NCBI GenBank assembly: GCA_016342755.1
Contig: JAEINS010000004.1
Location: 186,001-250,000 of the forward strand
Length of the DNA: 64,000 nt
Direction of reading: 5' to 3'
Source of the DNA: Melioribacteraceae bacterium
GTDB lineage: Bacteria > Bacteroidota > Ignavibacteria > Ignavibacteriales > Melioribacteraceae
Positions 43,937-54,641 of this stretch are shown piece by piece. The first letter of the stretch is position 1. Every line of letters starts with the position of its first letter. The translations under genes were made by a program, and so were the position numbers. The notes beneath the pieces were generated by a model. It was not told where the DNA came from. It did not search any database and saw only the letters and a list, made by a program, of their open reading frames with translations.

Positions 43937-45220
43937 CTAAACAAAATCTATAAGTGAACTAAAATCTGGATCAAATAATCTTCTATATGTTCTAACCGCA
44001 AAAGCGTCAGTCATACCAGAGATATAATCACAAATAATTCTTACACGTTTTTTTTCATCTTCTTCATTGCGCAAAAGTTTATCACTAAAATCAGCCAGTA
44101 ATTTTATATTGGATGTTTCAGTAACATAATTTTCAACCAATACATCAAAAACTTTTTTAATCATTGAATTACCCTTAAATTCCATCTGATGTAACTGTGC
44201 TGAACGGAAAACAAGTTCAATAGAAAGGCGTTTAAACATTTTTACCTTTTGTTTAATCTTTTCGTCAATAACAAGATTATATTTATATCTGTTTGTAAGT
44301 TCACTCATGAAATTTTCTGTTTCTTCCAATTTACATGATTCTATACATTTACCAATTTGAGAGCCAAAACGAGCTTTAAAATTACCAGATTTAATTGCGT
44401 CAATTACTTCATCAAAAACTTCCTGCTGATATTCAGTAAAAGTATTTTTATTTTCCTCTTCCCAGGTTCTTAATTTTGCAATTGTAAGAAATCCACCGGA
44501 AACGCTATCAACTAAATCGTTAATTGCGTAAGCAGTATCATCAGCCCAATCCATAATTTGGCATTCTATACTTTTAAAATTATTGATAGAATTTTCACCA
44601 TCACCAGGAGTTAATTTATTTGGAATATCATTCCCATTAAAAACAAAATCAATATATTCTTTCTGTTCATCATAGATGAAATGGTTTAAAGGATTATCTA
44701 ACTGATTATAAAAGCTTTTGTATTTTAGAACTCCGTCAACTAAAGCTCTTGTCGGATTCATACCTTTCCGGTCATCTTTGTCACGATAAAAAATTTCAGT
44801 AAGTAATCTTAGCGTCTGAGCGTTTCCTTCAAAACCACCATAATCTTTCATCAATTTATTTATAGTTCGCTCGCCAGCGTGTCCAAATGGAGGATTTCCA
44901 AGATCATGAGCTAGACAAGCAGATTCCACTAAATCCGATGAAATATGAAATTCATTATTTAAGAGACTATTTTCTTGGTGCTCCAAATAGTTACAAATAG
45001 AACGTCCAATTTGTGCAACTTCTATTGAATGTGTTAATCTTGTGCGGTAATAATCATATTCGCCAGGTAAAAATACCTGGGTTTTTCCCTGCAGTCTTCT
45101 AAATTCGGAAGAATGAATTACACGATCTCTATCAATTTGAAAAGGGGATCTATAATCATTAGTTCTTTTGCTTTTAGCAACTCGTTCAAAATCAAAATCG
45201 GAATAAAATGTGTTTTTCAT
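43937..45220 (-). CDS. dgt: dGTPase-like HD-domain triphosphohydrolase
   Basis: About 427 residues from the ATG at 45220; a TTG five codons upstream is less likely. HD metal motifs are visible in RLTHSIEVAQIGRSI and CLAHDLGNPPFGHAGE, with a later Asp in DWADDTAYAI. The enzyme hydrolyses dNTPs, classically dGTP, to the nucleoside and triphosphate. Length and motifs fit the dGTPase type 2/3 group. Cytosolic, single gene. The repeat at 43790-43916 is just downstream. Confidence 0.9.
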   Translation of the reverse strand: MKNTFYSDFDFERVAKSKRTNDYRSPFQIDRDRVIHSSEFRRLQGKTQVFLPGEYDYYRTRLTHSIEVAQIGRSICNYLEHQENSLLNNEFHISSDLVESACLAHDLGNPPFGHAGERTINKLMKDYGGFEGNAQTLRLLTEIFYRDKDDRKGMNPTRALVDGVLKYKSFYNQLDNPLNHFIYDEQKEYIDFVFNGNDIPNKLTPGDGENSINNFKSIECQIMDWADDTAYAINDLVDSVSGGFLTIAKLRTWEEENKNTFTEYQQEVFDEVIDAIKSGNFKARFGSQIGKCIESCKLEETENFMSELTNRYKYNLVIDEKIKQKVKMFKRLSIELVFRSAQLHQMEFKGNSMIKKVFDVLVENYVTETSNIKLLADFSDKLLRNEEDEKKRVRIICDYISGMTDAFAVRTYRRLFDPDFSSLIDFV

Positions 45221-45388
45221 ATAAATATCTATCAATTATTTTAATATTAAAGTAATTTAAGAAAATAGACGCGTTTGGCAAAATATTAAACTTTATAAAG
45301 AATATGCTGGTTGATATTTAATAATAAAAATACGATAATCAGTTATTCTTATATTTTTTATAAGCCGGTATAGGTTGTGGAATTTACT

Positions 45389-47602
45389 ATGGCAAAAAGA
45401 ACATTTAATATTCTTATATATGCAATAATTATTGTATTCAATTTTGCTTCTCTTAAGGCACAATCCGAAGATTCAGTTCCTTTAGAAAAAATAAAACTAC
45501 AATTAAAGTGGCGACATCAATTTCAGTTTGCCGGTTATTACGCTGCTCTGGAAAAGGGCTTTTATAAGGATGCAGGACTTGATGTAGAAATTTTACCTTC
45601 GGGGCCAGGTGCAAATGAACTTCAAGAGTTATTAAAGGGTAATGTTCAATATATAATTTCAAATTCTGAAGCAGTAGTAAATTATTTAAACGGTAAGCCA
45701 ATAGTGGTTTTAGGCGCAATATTTCAGCACTCTCCGGCTATTTTTCTTAGTAAAAAAGAATCGGGCATAACAACAGTACAAGATTTATTTGGAAAAAGAA
45801 TAATGATTCAGAGCAATATTGAATCAGCAGAACTAATAGCTACCATGAAATCTGAAGGAATTGATCTGGGTGAGTTTACTGCTGTTCCAATGACCTACGG
45901 TCTGGATGGATTATTAGCTGGAACAGTTGATGCAATTCATGCTTACGCAACAGATAAACCTTATGAACTTAGTAAGCTGGGGATAGAATACAATATAATT
46001 TATCCTCATAAGTATAGTGTCGATTTTTACGGCGATTGTCTTGTTACAACAAAAGATGAAGTTGAAAATAATTCGGAAAGAGCCGAAAAATTTAGAGATG
46101 CCAGTTTCAAAGGCTGGCAATATGCTATGAAACATGTTGACGAGATTATTGATCTTATATTAAATAAATACAATGCTAAGTTAGACGCTGATGTATTAAA
46201 GTTTGAAGCTGAAGCAATGAGAAGTTTAATTTTCCCGGATTTAATTGAAATTGGAATGATAAATCCCGGCAGGTGGGAAACAATTGCTCAGACTTATGTA
46301 GATTTAGGATTTGCGGAAAAAAAACAGAATTTGGATGATTTTATATATAAAAATAGATCGTTTCTTGATGAATGGCTGGAAATAATAATTATTGCGGTTG
46401 TTGCCGGTTTAGTGCTTTTTATATTCACATTGTTGTGGGTTATTCAGCTTAGAAAGATGGTTAACAGTAGAACTAAAGAGTTACAGGAAAGCGAAAAGAA
46501 ATATAGAACTGTTATTGAAAATGCCAGCGATGGAATTTTTATTCATCAAAATGGAGTGCTAGTTTTAGTGAATAAAAGTGCCTGTGAAATGGCCGGATAC
46601 AAAATTGATGAACTGATAGGAAAATCGATATTTGATTTACTGGAGAAAGATGAAATTGCTAAGATAGAAGAGAATTATAAAAGAAGACTGGCTGGTGAAA
46701 ATATTTCGCAAATTTATATAACAAGAATTGCTCGCAAGAATGGTGAATTCTTTGAAGCCGAAATAAACTCTACAGTAATTACGTTTGAGGGAAATTTAGC
46801 TATTTTAGTGATCATAAGAGACGTAACACAGAGAAAAGAAATTGAGTATAATCTTATTAAAGCCAAAGAGAAAGCAGAGTATTCGGAAAAACTAAAAACA
46901 GATTTTCTTGCACAAATGTCGCATGAAATCAGAACTCCGATTAATACAATTTTTAATTTCCTTAGCCTGATTAAGGAAGAAGTGTTTAATAAAGTTAGTG
47001 ACGATGTACAGCAGTGTTTTTATTTAATGAACGGAGCCGGAAAAAGAATAATTAGAACTATTGATCTAATTCTTAATATGTCACAATTTCAGGAGGGAAC
47101 TTATGAAGCAAAATTCTCTAAATTTGACCTCTATGAAAAAGTTCTACATAATTTATTTCTAGAGTATAAAAAACTGTCTAATGAAAAAGGTCTTCAATTT
47201 CTTTTTAATAATGATATTAGTAATTACCAGATATTTGCCGACGAATACACGATTGGCCAGATATTTCAAAATCTTGTTGATAATGCCGTAAAGTATACAG
47301 AGTCGGGTAAAATTGAAATAACTGTAAACAGGGATGGTGATTTTTTAGTGGTAGAGATTTCAGATACTGGTATAGGAATAGCTAATGAATATTTACCAAA
47401 TCTTTTTGATTCTTTTTCACAAGAAGAGAAAGGTTATACAAGAAAATATGAAGGGAATGGACTGGGTCTTGCATTAGTTAAAAGTTATTGTGACTTAAAT
47501 AAAGCCGAGATCAGTGTTAAAAGTGAAAAAAATGTCGGTACATCATTTACTGTGAAGTTTAATCAAGGGTTTAAATTAGAAAATTTTGATAAGTTAAATT
47601 GA
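45389..47602 (+). CDS. NMT1/THI5-like sensor - PAS - histidine kinase
   Basis: About 737 residues from the ATG at 45389; the GTG four codons upstream is less likely. Signal sequence (about 1-25), then a periplasmic NMT1/THI5-like substrate-binding domain (about 35-320, KLQLKWRHQFQFAGYYAA), a membrane helix (about 332-352), a PAS domain (about 370-485), HisKA with His512 (QMSHEIRTP) and a HATPase domain with DTGIGIA and GNGLGLALV boxes. NMT1 domains bind pyrimidine or sulfonate-like ligands, so the kinase probably senses a small solute. No transporter or regulator gene is adjacent, and no TPP riboswitch was seen. Confidence 0.9.
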   Translation: MAKRTFNILIYAIIIVFNFASLKAQSEDSVPLEKIKLQLKWRHQFQFAGYYAALEKGFYKDAGLDVEILPSGPGANELQELLKGNVQYIISNSEAVVNYLNGKPIVVLGAIFQHSPAIFLSKKESGITTVQDLFGKRIMIQSNIESAELIATMKSEGIDLGEFTAVPMTYGLDGLLAGTVDAIHAYATDKPYELSKLGIEYNIIYPHKYSVDFYGDCLVTTKDEVENNSERAEKFRDASFKGWQYAMKHVDEIIDLILNKYNAKLDADVLKFEAEAMRSLIFPDLIEIGMINPGRWETIAQTYVDLGFAEKKQNLDDFIYKNRSFLDEWLEIIIIAVVAGLVLFIFTLLWVIQLRKMVNSRTKELQESEKKYRTVIENASDGIFIHQNGVLVLVNKSACEMAGYKIDELIGKSIFDLLEKDEIAKIEENYKRRLAGENISQIYITRIARKNGEFFEAEINSTVITFEGNLAILVIIRDVTQRKEIEYNLIKAKEKAEYSEKLKTDFLAQMSHEIRTPINTIFNFLSLIKEEVFNKVSDDVQQCFYLMNGAGKRIIRTIDLILNMSQFQEGTYEAKFSKFDLYEKVLHNLFLEYKKLSNEKGLQFLFNNDISNYQIFADEYTIGQIFQNLVDNAVKYTESGKIEITVNRDGDFLVVEISDTGIGIANEYLPNLFDSFSQEEKGYTRKYEGNGLGLALVKSYCDLNKAEISVKSEKNVGTSFTVKFNQGFKLENFDKLN

Positions 47603-47647
47603 ACTTGAGCGAGGATCAGCATATAACTAATCCTACTCATAAAAAAA

Positions 47648-47920
47648 TTAACGGCGTTTTCCGCCTCGACGATCATTGCGCTGGGGTCTTGCCTCATTAA
47701 CAATAATTTTTTTGCCTTTAAGATCATGCAGATTTAATTCTTTAATAGCTGTAGTAGCTTCAGTATTATTCATCATTTCAATAAATCCCATGCCTTTAGA
47801 TTGTTGTGTAAACATGTCTCTAACAATCTTTGTTGTTCTAACTTTACCATGTAGGGCAAATAAATCTTCTAGTTCCTGATCACTTACATCAGGCGAAAGA
47901 TTTCCTATATAAATATTCAT
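47648..47920 (-). CDS. RRM-type RNA-binding protein
   Basis: 90 residues forming a single RNA recognition motif: RNP2 IYIGNL at residues 3-8 and RNP1-like SKGMGFIEM near residue 45. The C-terminus is basic (RPQRNDRRGGKRR). Such proteins act as cold- or stress-induced RNA chaperones in many bacteria. A GGAG site precedes the ATG. Single gene, convergent with the NMT1 kinase. Confidence 0.9.
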   Translation of the reverse strand: MNIYIGNLSPDVSDQELEDLFALHGKVRTTKIVRDMFTQQSKGMGFIEMMNNTEATTAIKELNLHDLKGKKIIVNEARPQRNDRRGGKRR

Positions 47921-48082
47921 TTATTCTCCTTGTAATTATTTTTTGCAAGTCTCTAATGTCGTCCCTATCAAAAAGAATACTGTACCTTTATAATTAGGGA
48001 AAGATAATGAGAAGTGATTTTGAGATACAAAGATAGCTAAAATATATATGAAATGTTTAGCTAATTAATTTACCCTTTATAT

Positions 48083-48511
48083 CTATTCATTATCATCAGT
48101 TGAGGTTGAAAGTCCTTTAAGCGAGCTTAAAAACAAACCAATTCCGCCTACAAGTAAAATTAATATCATAATAAGTTCAAATGCAGACATTGGTCTGAAT
48201 GTGAAGTTAATACTTGTAATTACTCCAAAACCCAGCATTAGCAGTGAGCCGCCTGCTAAGATCCAGCCGATAATATTTTTATAATTATAGAAGATAAATC
48301 CAATACCAAAAATAAATGGAATTAAAACAAATCCGGAAGTTATTCCAAACCCGCCAACATGAAAAAGACTATGCCCGAATCCAAATCTTATATTATGCCC
48401 GACATGAATATTATTTAAGAATAAATATCCTCCAGCCACCAGCATTACCAATCCAATAAAAAATCTTCCTGTTCCTCCTTCAGTTCCGCCAGCACCAACT
48501 GGTTGTTTCAT
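48083..48511 (-). CDS. Membrane protein of unknown function (four helices)
   Basis: 142 residues. A short Gly-rich N-terminus precedes four hydrophobic helices, with His-containing loops (NIHVGHN, GHSLFHVGG). The first helix pair resembles the DUF5668/LiaF-type transmembrane domain, but no clear family match is claimed. GGAG precedes the ATG. It lies 62 bases after clpB on the same strand and may be co-transcribed with it. Confidence 0.6.
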   Translation of the reverse strand: MKQPVGAGGTEGGTGRFFIGLVMLVAGGYLFLNNIHVGHNIRFGFGHSLFHVGGFGITSGFVLIPFIFGIGFIFYNYKNIIGWILAGGSLLMLGFGVITSINFTFRPMSAFELIMILILLVGGIGLFLSSLKGLSTSTDDNE

Positions 48512-48573
48512 AATAACTCCTTTAAATAATAAACTTATTAATTTAGAAAATTCAAAATAAAGATGACATCTTT

Positions 48574-51192
48574 TTATTGCTTGCTAAATCTAAGTCTGCC
48601 GTCTCCTGAATATTTAACCATTATTGTATCGCCGGAATTGTATTTATTCATAAGTAATTCAGTTGATAAAGGGTTTGTAATCTGCTTCTGTATTGTTCTT
48701 TTAAGAGGTCTGGCTCCAAATGTAACATCATAACCAAGCTGTAATAAAAAGTCTTTTGCCTCATCTGTAATTTCCAAAAGCATATTTTTTTTGGCTAACA
48801 TATCTTTTACTCTTGCAATCTGGATATCAATTATTCCGCTAAGTTCACTTTTTAATAATGGTTTGAATAAAACTATTTCGTCTATACGGTTTAAGAATTC
48901 CGGTCTGATATTGTTTTTTAACAATTCACTCAATTTCATTCTTAATTCACCAAGAATACTATCCATATTCTCTTCATCAAAAGTTGAAAGTTTTTCCCGT
49001 ATTATTTGTGAACCAAGATTTGAAGTCATTATTATTATTGTGTTTTTGAAATCGATAGTTCTGCCCTGATTATCCGTAAGTCTTCCATCATCAAGAACCT
49101 GCAGAAGAATATTAAATACATCGTGATGCGCTTTTTCAATTTCGTCTAGCAGCACAACAGAGTAAGGTCTTCTTTTAACAGCTTCGGTTAACTGTCCGCC
49201 TTCTTCATAACCAATATATCCCGGAGGCGCGCCAATTAATCTTGATACAGAATGTTTTTCCATATATTCCGACATATCTATTCTGATCATTGCATGTTCA
49301 TCATTAAAAAGAAATGTTGCAAGAGCTTTGGCTAACTCAGTTTTCCCAACTCCGGTTGTGCCAATAAAAATGAAAGAACCAATAGGCCGATTCTCATCCT
49401 GAAGTCCGGCACGCGATCTTCTAATTGCGTTTGCCACAGCTGTTACAGCATCATCCTGACCAATAACCCTTTTATGCAGTTCATCTTCTAATCTTACTAA
49501 TTTATTCCTTTCACTTTCCAGCATTTTAGAAATAGGAATTCCGGTCCACTTAGCTATAACTTCAGCAATATCTTCCGCATCAACTTCTTCCTTAAGCATG
49601 CGTTTATCGGTCTGAATTTCCTGAAGTTTTTTTGTCTCTTCAATAATCCCTTTTTCAAAATTTGCAATAACACCATATCGTAACTCAGCAACTTTCCCAA
49701 AGTTTCCATCACGTTCAAATTGTTCTGCTTTTGTTTTAGAAGATTCAATCTGACTTTTCATATCACGAATTCTTTGAATTAATCCTTTTTCTAAGGTCCA
49801 ATGATTTTTTAACTGATTATTTATTTCGGAAAGATCATTTAACTCTTTAGATATATCATTAAGTCTTAAAGCTGAGTCAGAATCTTTTTCACGTTTTAAC
49901 GCTTCACGTTCAATTTCAAGCTGTTTAATTTTTCGTCCAAGCTGATCAAGTTCTTCGGGCATCGAACCAATTTCTATTCGCAGCTTTGAGGCAGCTTCAT
50001 CTATTAAATCAATAGCTTTATCAGGTAGGAACCGATCGGAAATATACCTGTTTGAAAGCTGTACAGCCGCAACGATTGCTCCATCAGTTATTCTAACTCC
50101 GTGATGTACTTCGTATCTTTCTTTTAATCCGCGAAGTATAGAAATTGAATCTTCTTCATTTGGTTCAGTTATAAGTACAGGCTGAAAACGCCTTTCGAGA
50201 GCGGCATCTTTTTCAATATATTTTTTGTATTCGTTAAGTGTTGTAGCTCCCACAGTATGAAGTTCGCCTCTTGCTAAAGCTGGTTTTAGAATATTTGCCG
50301 CGTCCATTGCGCCATCGGTTTTTCCGGCTCCCACAAGCTGATGAAGTTCATCAATAAACAGTATTATTTCGCCTTGTGCTGACTGAACTTCTTTTATAAC
50401 TGCTTTCATGCGTTCCTCAAACTGTCCTCTATATTGCGCCCCGGCAACAAGTGCTCCTAAATCCAGCGCAATAATTTTTTTTGTCTGAAGTGAATCAGGC
50501 ACATCATTAGAAATTATTCTTTGAGCAATACCTTCGGCAATTGCGGTTTTTCCAACCCCGGGTTCACCAATCAGCACAGGATTATTTTTAGTCCTTCTGG
50601 AAAGCACCTGCAATACACGCCTAATTTCTTCATCGCGCCCAATTACCGGATCCAGTTTACCTGCTCTGGCAAGTTCGTTAAGATCGCGCCCATATTTTTT
50701 TAGAGCCTGATAAGTATCTTCCGGATTCTGTGAAGTAACTCTCTGGTTTCCGCGAATATCCTGCAAAGCTTTTAATACAGCTTCATAAGTAATTCCATTC
50801 TTCTTAAAAAGAGTACCGCAGTTTCCGCCTTCTTTTGTAAACGCTAACAATATATGTTCAGTTGAAACATATTCGTCTTTAAGTTTTTTTGTTTCATCGG
50901 CCGATAAATCAAATAAACGTGAAGTATTTATAGACAGCTCCTGATTGCCAATTCCGCTTCCTGTAACTTTAGGCTGCTTTTCTAATAATTCAGCAACTTT
51001 AAGTTTTAAAGAATTTAAATTCGCACCTATTTTTTGAATAATTGAGGAAGCTACATTATCAGAATCCTGAAGCATGGCGGCCAGCAGATGTTCAGGTTCA
51101 ATTAATTGATTATTATAATTCTGGGCAATCTCAACACCGTTTTGAACTAGTTCCTGAGCCTTTACCGTAAGTTTATTTAGATTAAATGCCAT
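48574..51192 (-). CDS. clpB: ATP-dependent disaggregase ClpB
   Basis: 872 residues, full length. N-terminal Clp repeat domain (about 1-145), AAA1 with Walker [14 protein letters not shown], a coiled-coil middle domain (about 405-525) that marks ClpB rather than ClpC, AAA2 with [13 protein letters not shown], and the C-terminal D2-small domain. It rescues aggregated proteins with DnaK. A GGAG site precedes the ATG. Probably heat-shock regulated, but I see no CIRCE element upstream. Confidence 0.97.
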   Translation of the reverse strand: MAFNLNKLTVKAQELVQNGVEIAQNYNNQLIEPEHLLAAMLQDSDNVASSIIQKIGANLNSLKLKVAELLEKQPKVTGSGIGNQELSINTSRLFDLSADETKKLKDEYVSTEHILLAFTKEGGNCGTLFKKNGITYEAVLKALQDIRGNQRVTSQNPEDTYQALKKYGRDLNELARAGKLDPVIGRDEEIRRVLQVLSRRTKNNPVLIGEPGVGKTAIAEGIAQRIISNDVPDSLQTKKIIALDLGALVAGAQYRGQFEERMKAVIKEVQSAQGEIILFIDELHQLVGAGKTDGAMDAANILKPALARGELHTVGATTLNEYKKYIEKDAALERRFQPVLITEPNEEDSISILRGLKERYEVHHGVRITDGAIVAAVQLSNRYISDRFLPDKAIDLIDEAASKLRIEIGSMPEELDQLGRKIKQLEIEREALKREKDSDSALRLNDISKELNDLSEINNQLKNHWTLEKGLIQRIRDMKSQIESSKTKAEQFERDGNFGKVAELRYGVIANFEKGIIEETKKLQEIQTDKRMLKEEVDAEDIAEVIAKWTGIPISKMLESERNKLVRLEDELHKRVIGQDDAVTAVANAIRRSRAGLQDENRPIGSFIFIGTTGVGKTELAKALATFLFNDEHAMIRIDMSEYMEKHSVSRLIGAPPGYIGYEEGGQLTEAVKRRPYSVVLLDEIEKAHHDVFNILLQVLDDGRLTDNQGRTIDFKNTIIIMTSNLGSQIIREKLSTFDEENMDSILGELRMKLSELLKNNIRPEFLNRIDEIVLFKPLLKSELSGIIDIQIARVKDMLAKKNMLLEITDEAKDFLLQLGYDVTFGARPLKRTIQKQITNPLSTELLMNKYNSGDTIMVKYSGDGRLRFSKQ

Positions 51193-51431
51193 TATATAAT
51201 CTCCAGATATATTTTCAAGTTCAAAATAATTTTAAAGTCTGAAAACAAAAAAGTTCCAGCACATTTAATTTACCAAAGTATATAATAATAAAAACAATCA
51301 GTAACACTTTAAATACAAAACATCTCTAAAGATAATTAAAGGAATCTGTTTTTTATTCTGGAGTTTTTGGAATAGATAAGTTTCGTTATAGAATTGTTAA
51401 AAAAGGGAAGTACATTGCCATCATAAAAAAC

Positions 51432-52727
51432 TTATTCAGGATTATATTGTTTGGTGTTTAGAAGCATTCCATTTTTATAATTGGCTTCACGGATAAGATT
51501 TCCTTCCGTATTATATGAATAATAGGTTCCATTGAGCAAGTTGTTTTTGTATTCCATAAACTCAGATACTTCTCCGCTTTCATGGTACCACGACGCAATA
51601 CCATCTCTAATTCCTTCCTTAAAATATTCTTTCGAAAGAATGTTTCCGCTTTTATAATAATATTTTGAAAGCCCGTTCATTTTATTGTGATTATAACGGC
51701 GTGTACATTTTAATTCCCCCGTTTGATAATACTCATTCTCAATATCTTCACGTACATCCGCAAGAAAATATTGTTCAAGAATTAAAATACCCTCTTTGTT
51801 ATATTCTTTGTAATGTCCGTTTTTCATTCCATTCGAAAAAGTTATCTGCTTATAAACAGTTCCGCTGTCATGATAGAAAAAACACAGGCTGTCTAAAACT
51901 CCGCTTTTATAGTTCTTAACCGATTCAAGATATCCGCTTTCAAAATATGATTTATTAATTCCGTTTAGAACTCCTTCCTTAAAGCTGGTTGCCGCTTTAA
52001 GAATTCCTATTTCATAGAACTCATCAAAACTTTCTTCTGTCTTTTCAAAATTTCCTACTACATCAAATCGGGTCCTTTTTATGACTTGTCCATGATTATA
52101 TTGGTCTATTACCTTAGTTGAGCCGTCTGCATAATAGATATAAGAGGTTCCGTGAAGTTTATCATTTGTGTAATTAGCTTCAATTGCCAGTTCGCCAAAA
52201 TCATAATAGACGCGGTTTATTCCTTCCCTTAAACCGTTTACATAGTTGCGTTCAACTTCTAATTTACCGTTTTCAAAAAAAGTTTTACATAGTCCGTTTA
52301 ATTTACCTTCTCTAAAAATAAAGATACTTTGAATTTTTCCGCTTTGGTAATAAGTTTTTGTGAAGCCGTCTTGCATATTGTTTTTATAACTCGGTTCTGA
52401 CCAAAGTTCACCGGTGCCGTAAAACCATTTAGAAATTCCCTCCAGCTTGTCATTTTCATAATTCCATATCATACTTATCTTACCATTTTCAAAGTACCAA
52501 TTCGAAATACCTTCAGCAATACCGTTTCTATAATTCCATTCTTTCCACAACGGACCGCTTTCATAGAATTCCTTATACTTGCCATGCCTAATCTCGTTAA
52601 CCAATTCTTCAACCGACTGTAATGCACCGCTTGGATAATAGTGTTTTTTAACTTCAACTTTTTGTGCAAGAATTATGTTAGTAAAAAATAACAGTAAGGC
52701 GAAAATTATTTTATATTTCAACTTCAT
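51432..52727 (-). CDS. YwqK/MORN-repeat exported protein
   Basis: 431 residues with a signal peptide (about 1-21, ending ILAQ). About 16 tandem repeats of 22-24 residues follow, each of the type YYESGxLxxxxxYKNGxxxG, the MORN-like pattern of the YwqK family. These are often named toxin-antitoxin 'antitoxin YwqK', but the export signal here points to an envelope or extracellular scaffold. Divergent from the thioesterase gene. No toxin-like gene is next to it. Confidence 0.85.
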   Translation of the reverse strand: MKLKYKIIFALLLFFTNIILAQKVEVKKHYYPSGALQSVEELVNEIRHGKYKEFYESGPLWKEWNYRNGIAEGISNWYFENGKISMIWNYENDKLEGISKWFYGTGELWSEPSYKNNMQDGFTKTYYQSGKIQSIFIFREGKLNGLCKTFFENGKLEVERNYVNGLREGINRVYYDFGELAIEANYTNDKLHGTSYIYYADGSTKVIDQYNHGQVIKRTRFDVVGNFEKTEESFDEFYEIGILKAATSFKEGVLNGINKSYFESGYLESVKNYKSGVLDSLCFFYHDSGTVYKQITFSNGMKNGHYKEYNKEGILILEQYFLADVREDIENEYYQTGELKCTRRYNHNKMNGLSKYYYKSGNILSKEYFKEGIRDGIASWYHESGEVSEFMEYKNNLLNGTYYSYNTEGNLIREANYKNGMLLNTKQYNPE

Positions 52728-52847
52728 TAAGTTTGTTCAGTATTATGATTTTAAAGTATCAAAACTAATAAAAGAATGTCTCTTTTGGATGGAATTTTTT
52801 TAACACTCTCCGTAAATTTGATTATTGCTAAAAAAAATGGAAGAAGC

Positions 52848-53249
52848 ATGTTTAAAACAAAAGAAAAAATTAGATTTCATGATTCCGATCCGGCTGGAAT
52901 TTTGTTTTATGGAAATATATTTAAACTTGTACATTCAGCATGCGAAGATATGATTTCCTCCTTTTCGATGAACTTAAATTATTATGCCGATGAAAAATTT
53001 GTATTCCCATTGGTTCACGCCGAAGCTGATTATATAAAGCCAATTAGAACGGGTGATAATGTTGAAATTGAAATTGGCGTTTATATATTAGGGGAAACTT
53101 CTTTCACTTTAGAATATGTAATTACAAATAATGCTGATGAAATTCTTGCTAATGTTAAAACTGTGCATGTTTGTGTATCGAAGGAAAATTTCAAAAAATC
53201 TTTATTGCCCGAAGAATTACGAAATAACCTGGAATTACATAAGATTTAA
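52848..53249 (+). CDS. Hotdog-fold acyl-CoA thioesterase, candidate DHNA-CoA hydrolase
   Basis: About 133 residues from the ATG at 52848, the normal length for this family; the longer frame upstream lacks conserved character. The 4-hydroxybenzoyl-CoA thioesterase signature is visible (RFHDSDPAGILFYGNIF, with the catalytic Asp/Pro-containing loop). It converges on menE, overlapping its 3' end by 15 bases. A 1,4-dihydroxy-2-naphthoyl-CoA hydrolase is needed between MenB and MenA, and no other candidate lies in the cluster. Function is inferred from position. Confidence 0.75.
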   Translation: MFKTKEKIRFHDSDPAGILFYGNIFKLVHSACEDMISSFSMNLNYYADEKFVFPLVHAEADYIKPIRTGDNVEIEIGVYILGETSFTLEYVITNNADEILANVKTVHVCVSKENFKKSLLPEELRNNLELHKI

Positions 53250-54641
53250 TTGTCGTTTAAGTTCTTCTTTTTGGGGTTTACCAAGAGAAGTTTTGGGAAT
53301 GAAATTGACAAAGAATATTTGTTTGGGAATTTTATAACCCGCCAATTCTGTTTTTAAAAAATTATATATTTGTGATTTTTCTAAGCTATAACTGCATTTA
53401 ATAGCAGCACAGACTATTTGTCCCCATTCTTCATCATTCAAAGAAAATACACAAGCCTCTTCTACTCCGCTATATTTTACTATTGCTGATTCAACTTCAT
53501 TCGGATTTACATTTTCACCACCGGTTATTATTAAATCTTCCCGCCTGGAATTAATATAGAGATAACCGTTTATATCAATGTATCCAAAATCACTAGTATG
53601 ATAAAATCCGTATTCATCAATATTAGAAGTCTGTTTGTTAATATATCCTTTAAAAAGAGATTCTGATTTTACAAGAATTTCACCATCCCGGCCATCAATA
53701 ATAACTTCAACATTTTCAAAAGCCTTTCCGGATGCCGATGGATACTTCCTTAATTCATTTAACCCAATTGCCGCAAGCATTGCTCCGGTTTCCGATGAAC
53801 CATAAACTTTAACCAAGGGCAATCCGGCTTCTAACCCTTTTATAATAAGCTCATCCAAAGAAGCACTTCCTCCGACAAATACACATTTTACGGATTCAGG
53901 AATTTCAAGGTTTTCATCTAATAATCTTTTAAGCATTGTTGGGACTAAAGAAATTACTGTTGGCTGATCTTGTTTAATTGAACTAAGCAGATCTTCTGTC
54001 GATAGAGATTGTGGAACAATTACCATGGAGCCGGTTAATAAAGCTCTTAAGAAGATTAAGAATCCGCCAATATGATAAAACGGCAAACTCACTAACCATT
54101 TATCATCAACCGTAGTTTTAGTAATAGAATCAGTATTTACAACACTTTTATAAAGCGAACTAAAAGTATGTATAATCCCTTTTGGAACACCGGTTGTGCC
54201 GGATGTAAACAGTATTAATGCAGTCCGGTTTTTGTTGAACTCAAATTTCTTTTTAGTTACTGCCGTGCCATTTAAAAGCGAACTATAATCGATAGTTGCC
54301 AGTTCCTTTATTTTAATACTTTTATCAACAATTACTCTGCTGGTTTTTAACTGTGTTAAAATGGTTTTTATTTCTGAAACTGAAAGACGTGTATTAATAG
54401 GTACAGGAACAGCATTAATAGACCATGCGGCATAAACAGTAGTTATGAAAGAGAGATTATCATTCAATAATATTGGCAGATAGTCATTCTCTCCGAAGCC
54501 ATTACCGGTTAATGAAGAAGCTATTATATTGGTTTGTTTTTTCAATTCACGATATGAATATTCATTGCCCGGGGTTTTTATCGCCAGTTTGTTTTCGTCA
54601 GTTTGGGCAAGCCAATCATTATTTAAGTCAATCTTAATCAT
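53235..54641 (-). CDS. menE: o-Succinylbenzoate-CoA ligase
   Basis: 468 residues of the ANL adenylate-forming superfamily. Core motifs: LFTSGTTGVPKG (P-loop), YGSSETGAM, YHTSDFG, and the C-terminal GGENVNPNEVE plus the Lys in TSLGKPQK. It activates o-succinylbenzoate with ATP and CoA. The menC stop overlaps its start by eight bases, so menA-menC-menE are translationally coupled. The position in the men cluster supports MenE over a fatty-acid ligase. Confidence 0.93.
   Translation of the reverse strand: MIKIDLNNDWLAQTDENKLAIKTPGNEYSYRELKKQTNIIASSLTGNGFGENDYLPILLNDNLSFITTVYAAWSINAVPVPINTRLSVSEIKTILTQLKTSRVIVDKSIKIKELATIDYSSLLNGTAVTKKKFEFNKNRTALILFTSGTTGVPKGIIHTFSSLYKSVVNTDSITKTTVDDKWLVSLPFYHIGGFLIFLRALLTGSMVIVPQSLSTEDLLSSIKQDQPTVISLVPTMLKRLLDENLEIPESVKCVFVGGSASLDELIIKGLEAGLPLVKVYGSSETGAMLAAIGLNELRKYPSASGKAFENVEVIIDGRDGEILVKSESLFKGYINKQTSNIDEYGFYHTSDFGYIDINGYLYINSRREDLIITGGENVNPNEVESAIVKYSGVEEACVFSLNDEEWGQIVCAAIKCSYSLEKSQIYNFLKTELAGYKIPKQIFFVNFIPKTSLGKPQKEELKRQLNLM

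Noticed and set aside
45240-45388. TPP riboswitch upstream of the NMT1-sensor kinase
   Set aside because: The region is short and AT-rich, with no recognisable THI-box core such as CTGAGA.
51432-52727. Toxin-antitoxin system suggested by the YwqK name
   Set aside because: The protein has a signal peptide and no toxin-like partner gene, so an intracellular antitoxin role is unlikely.
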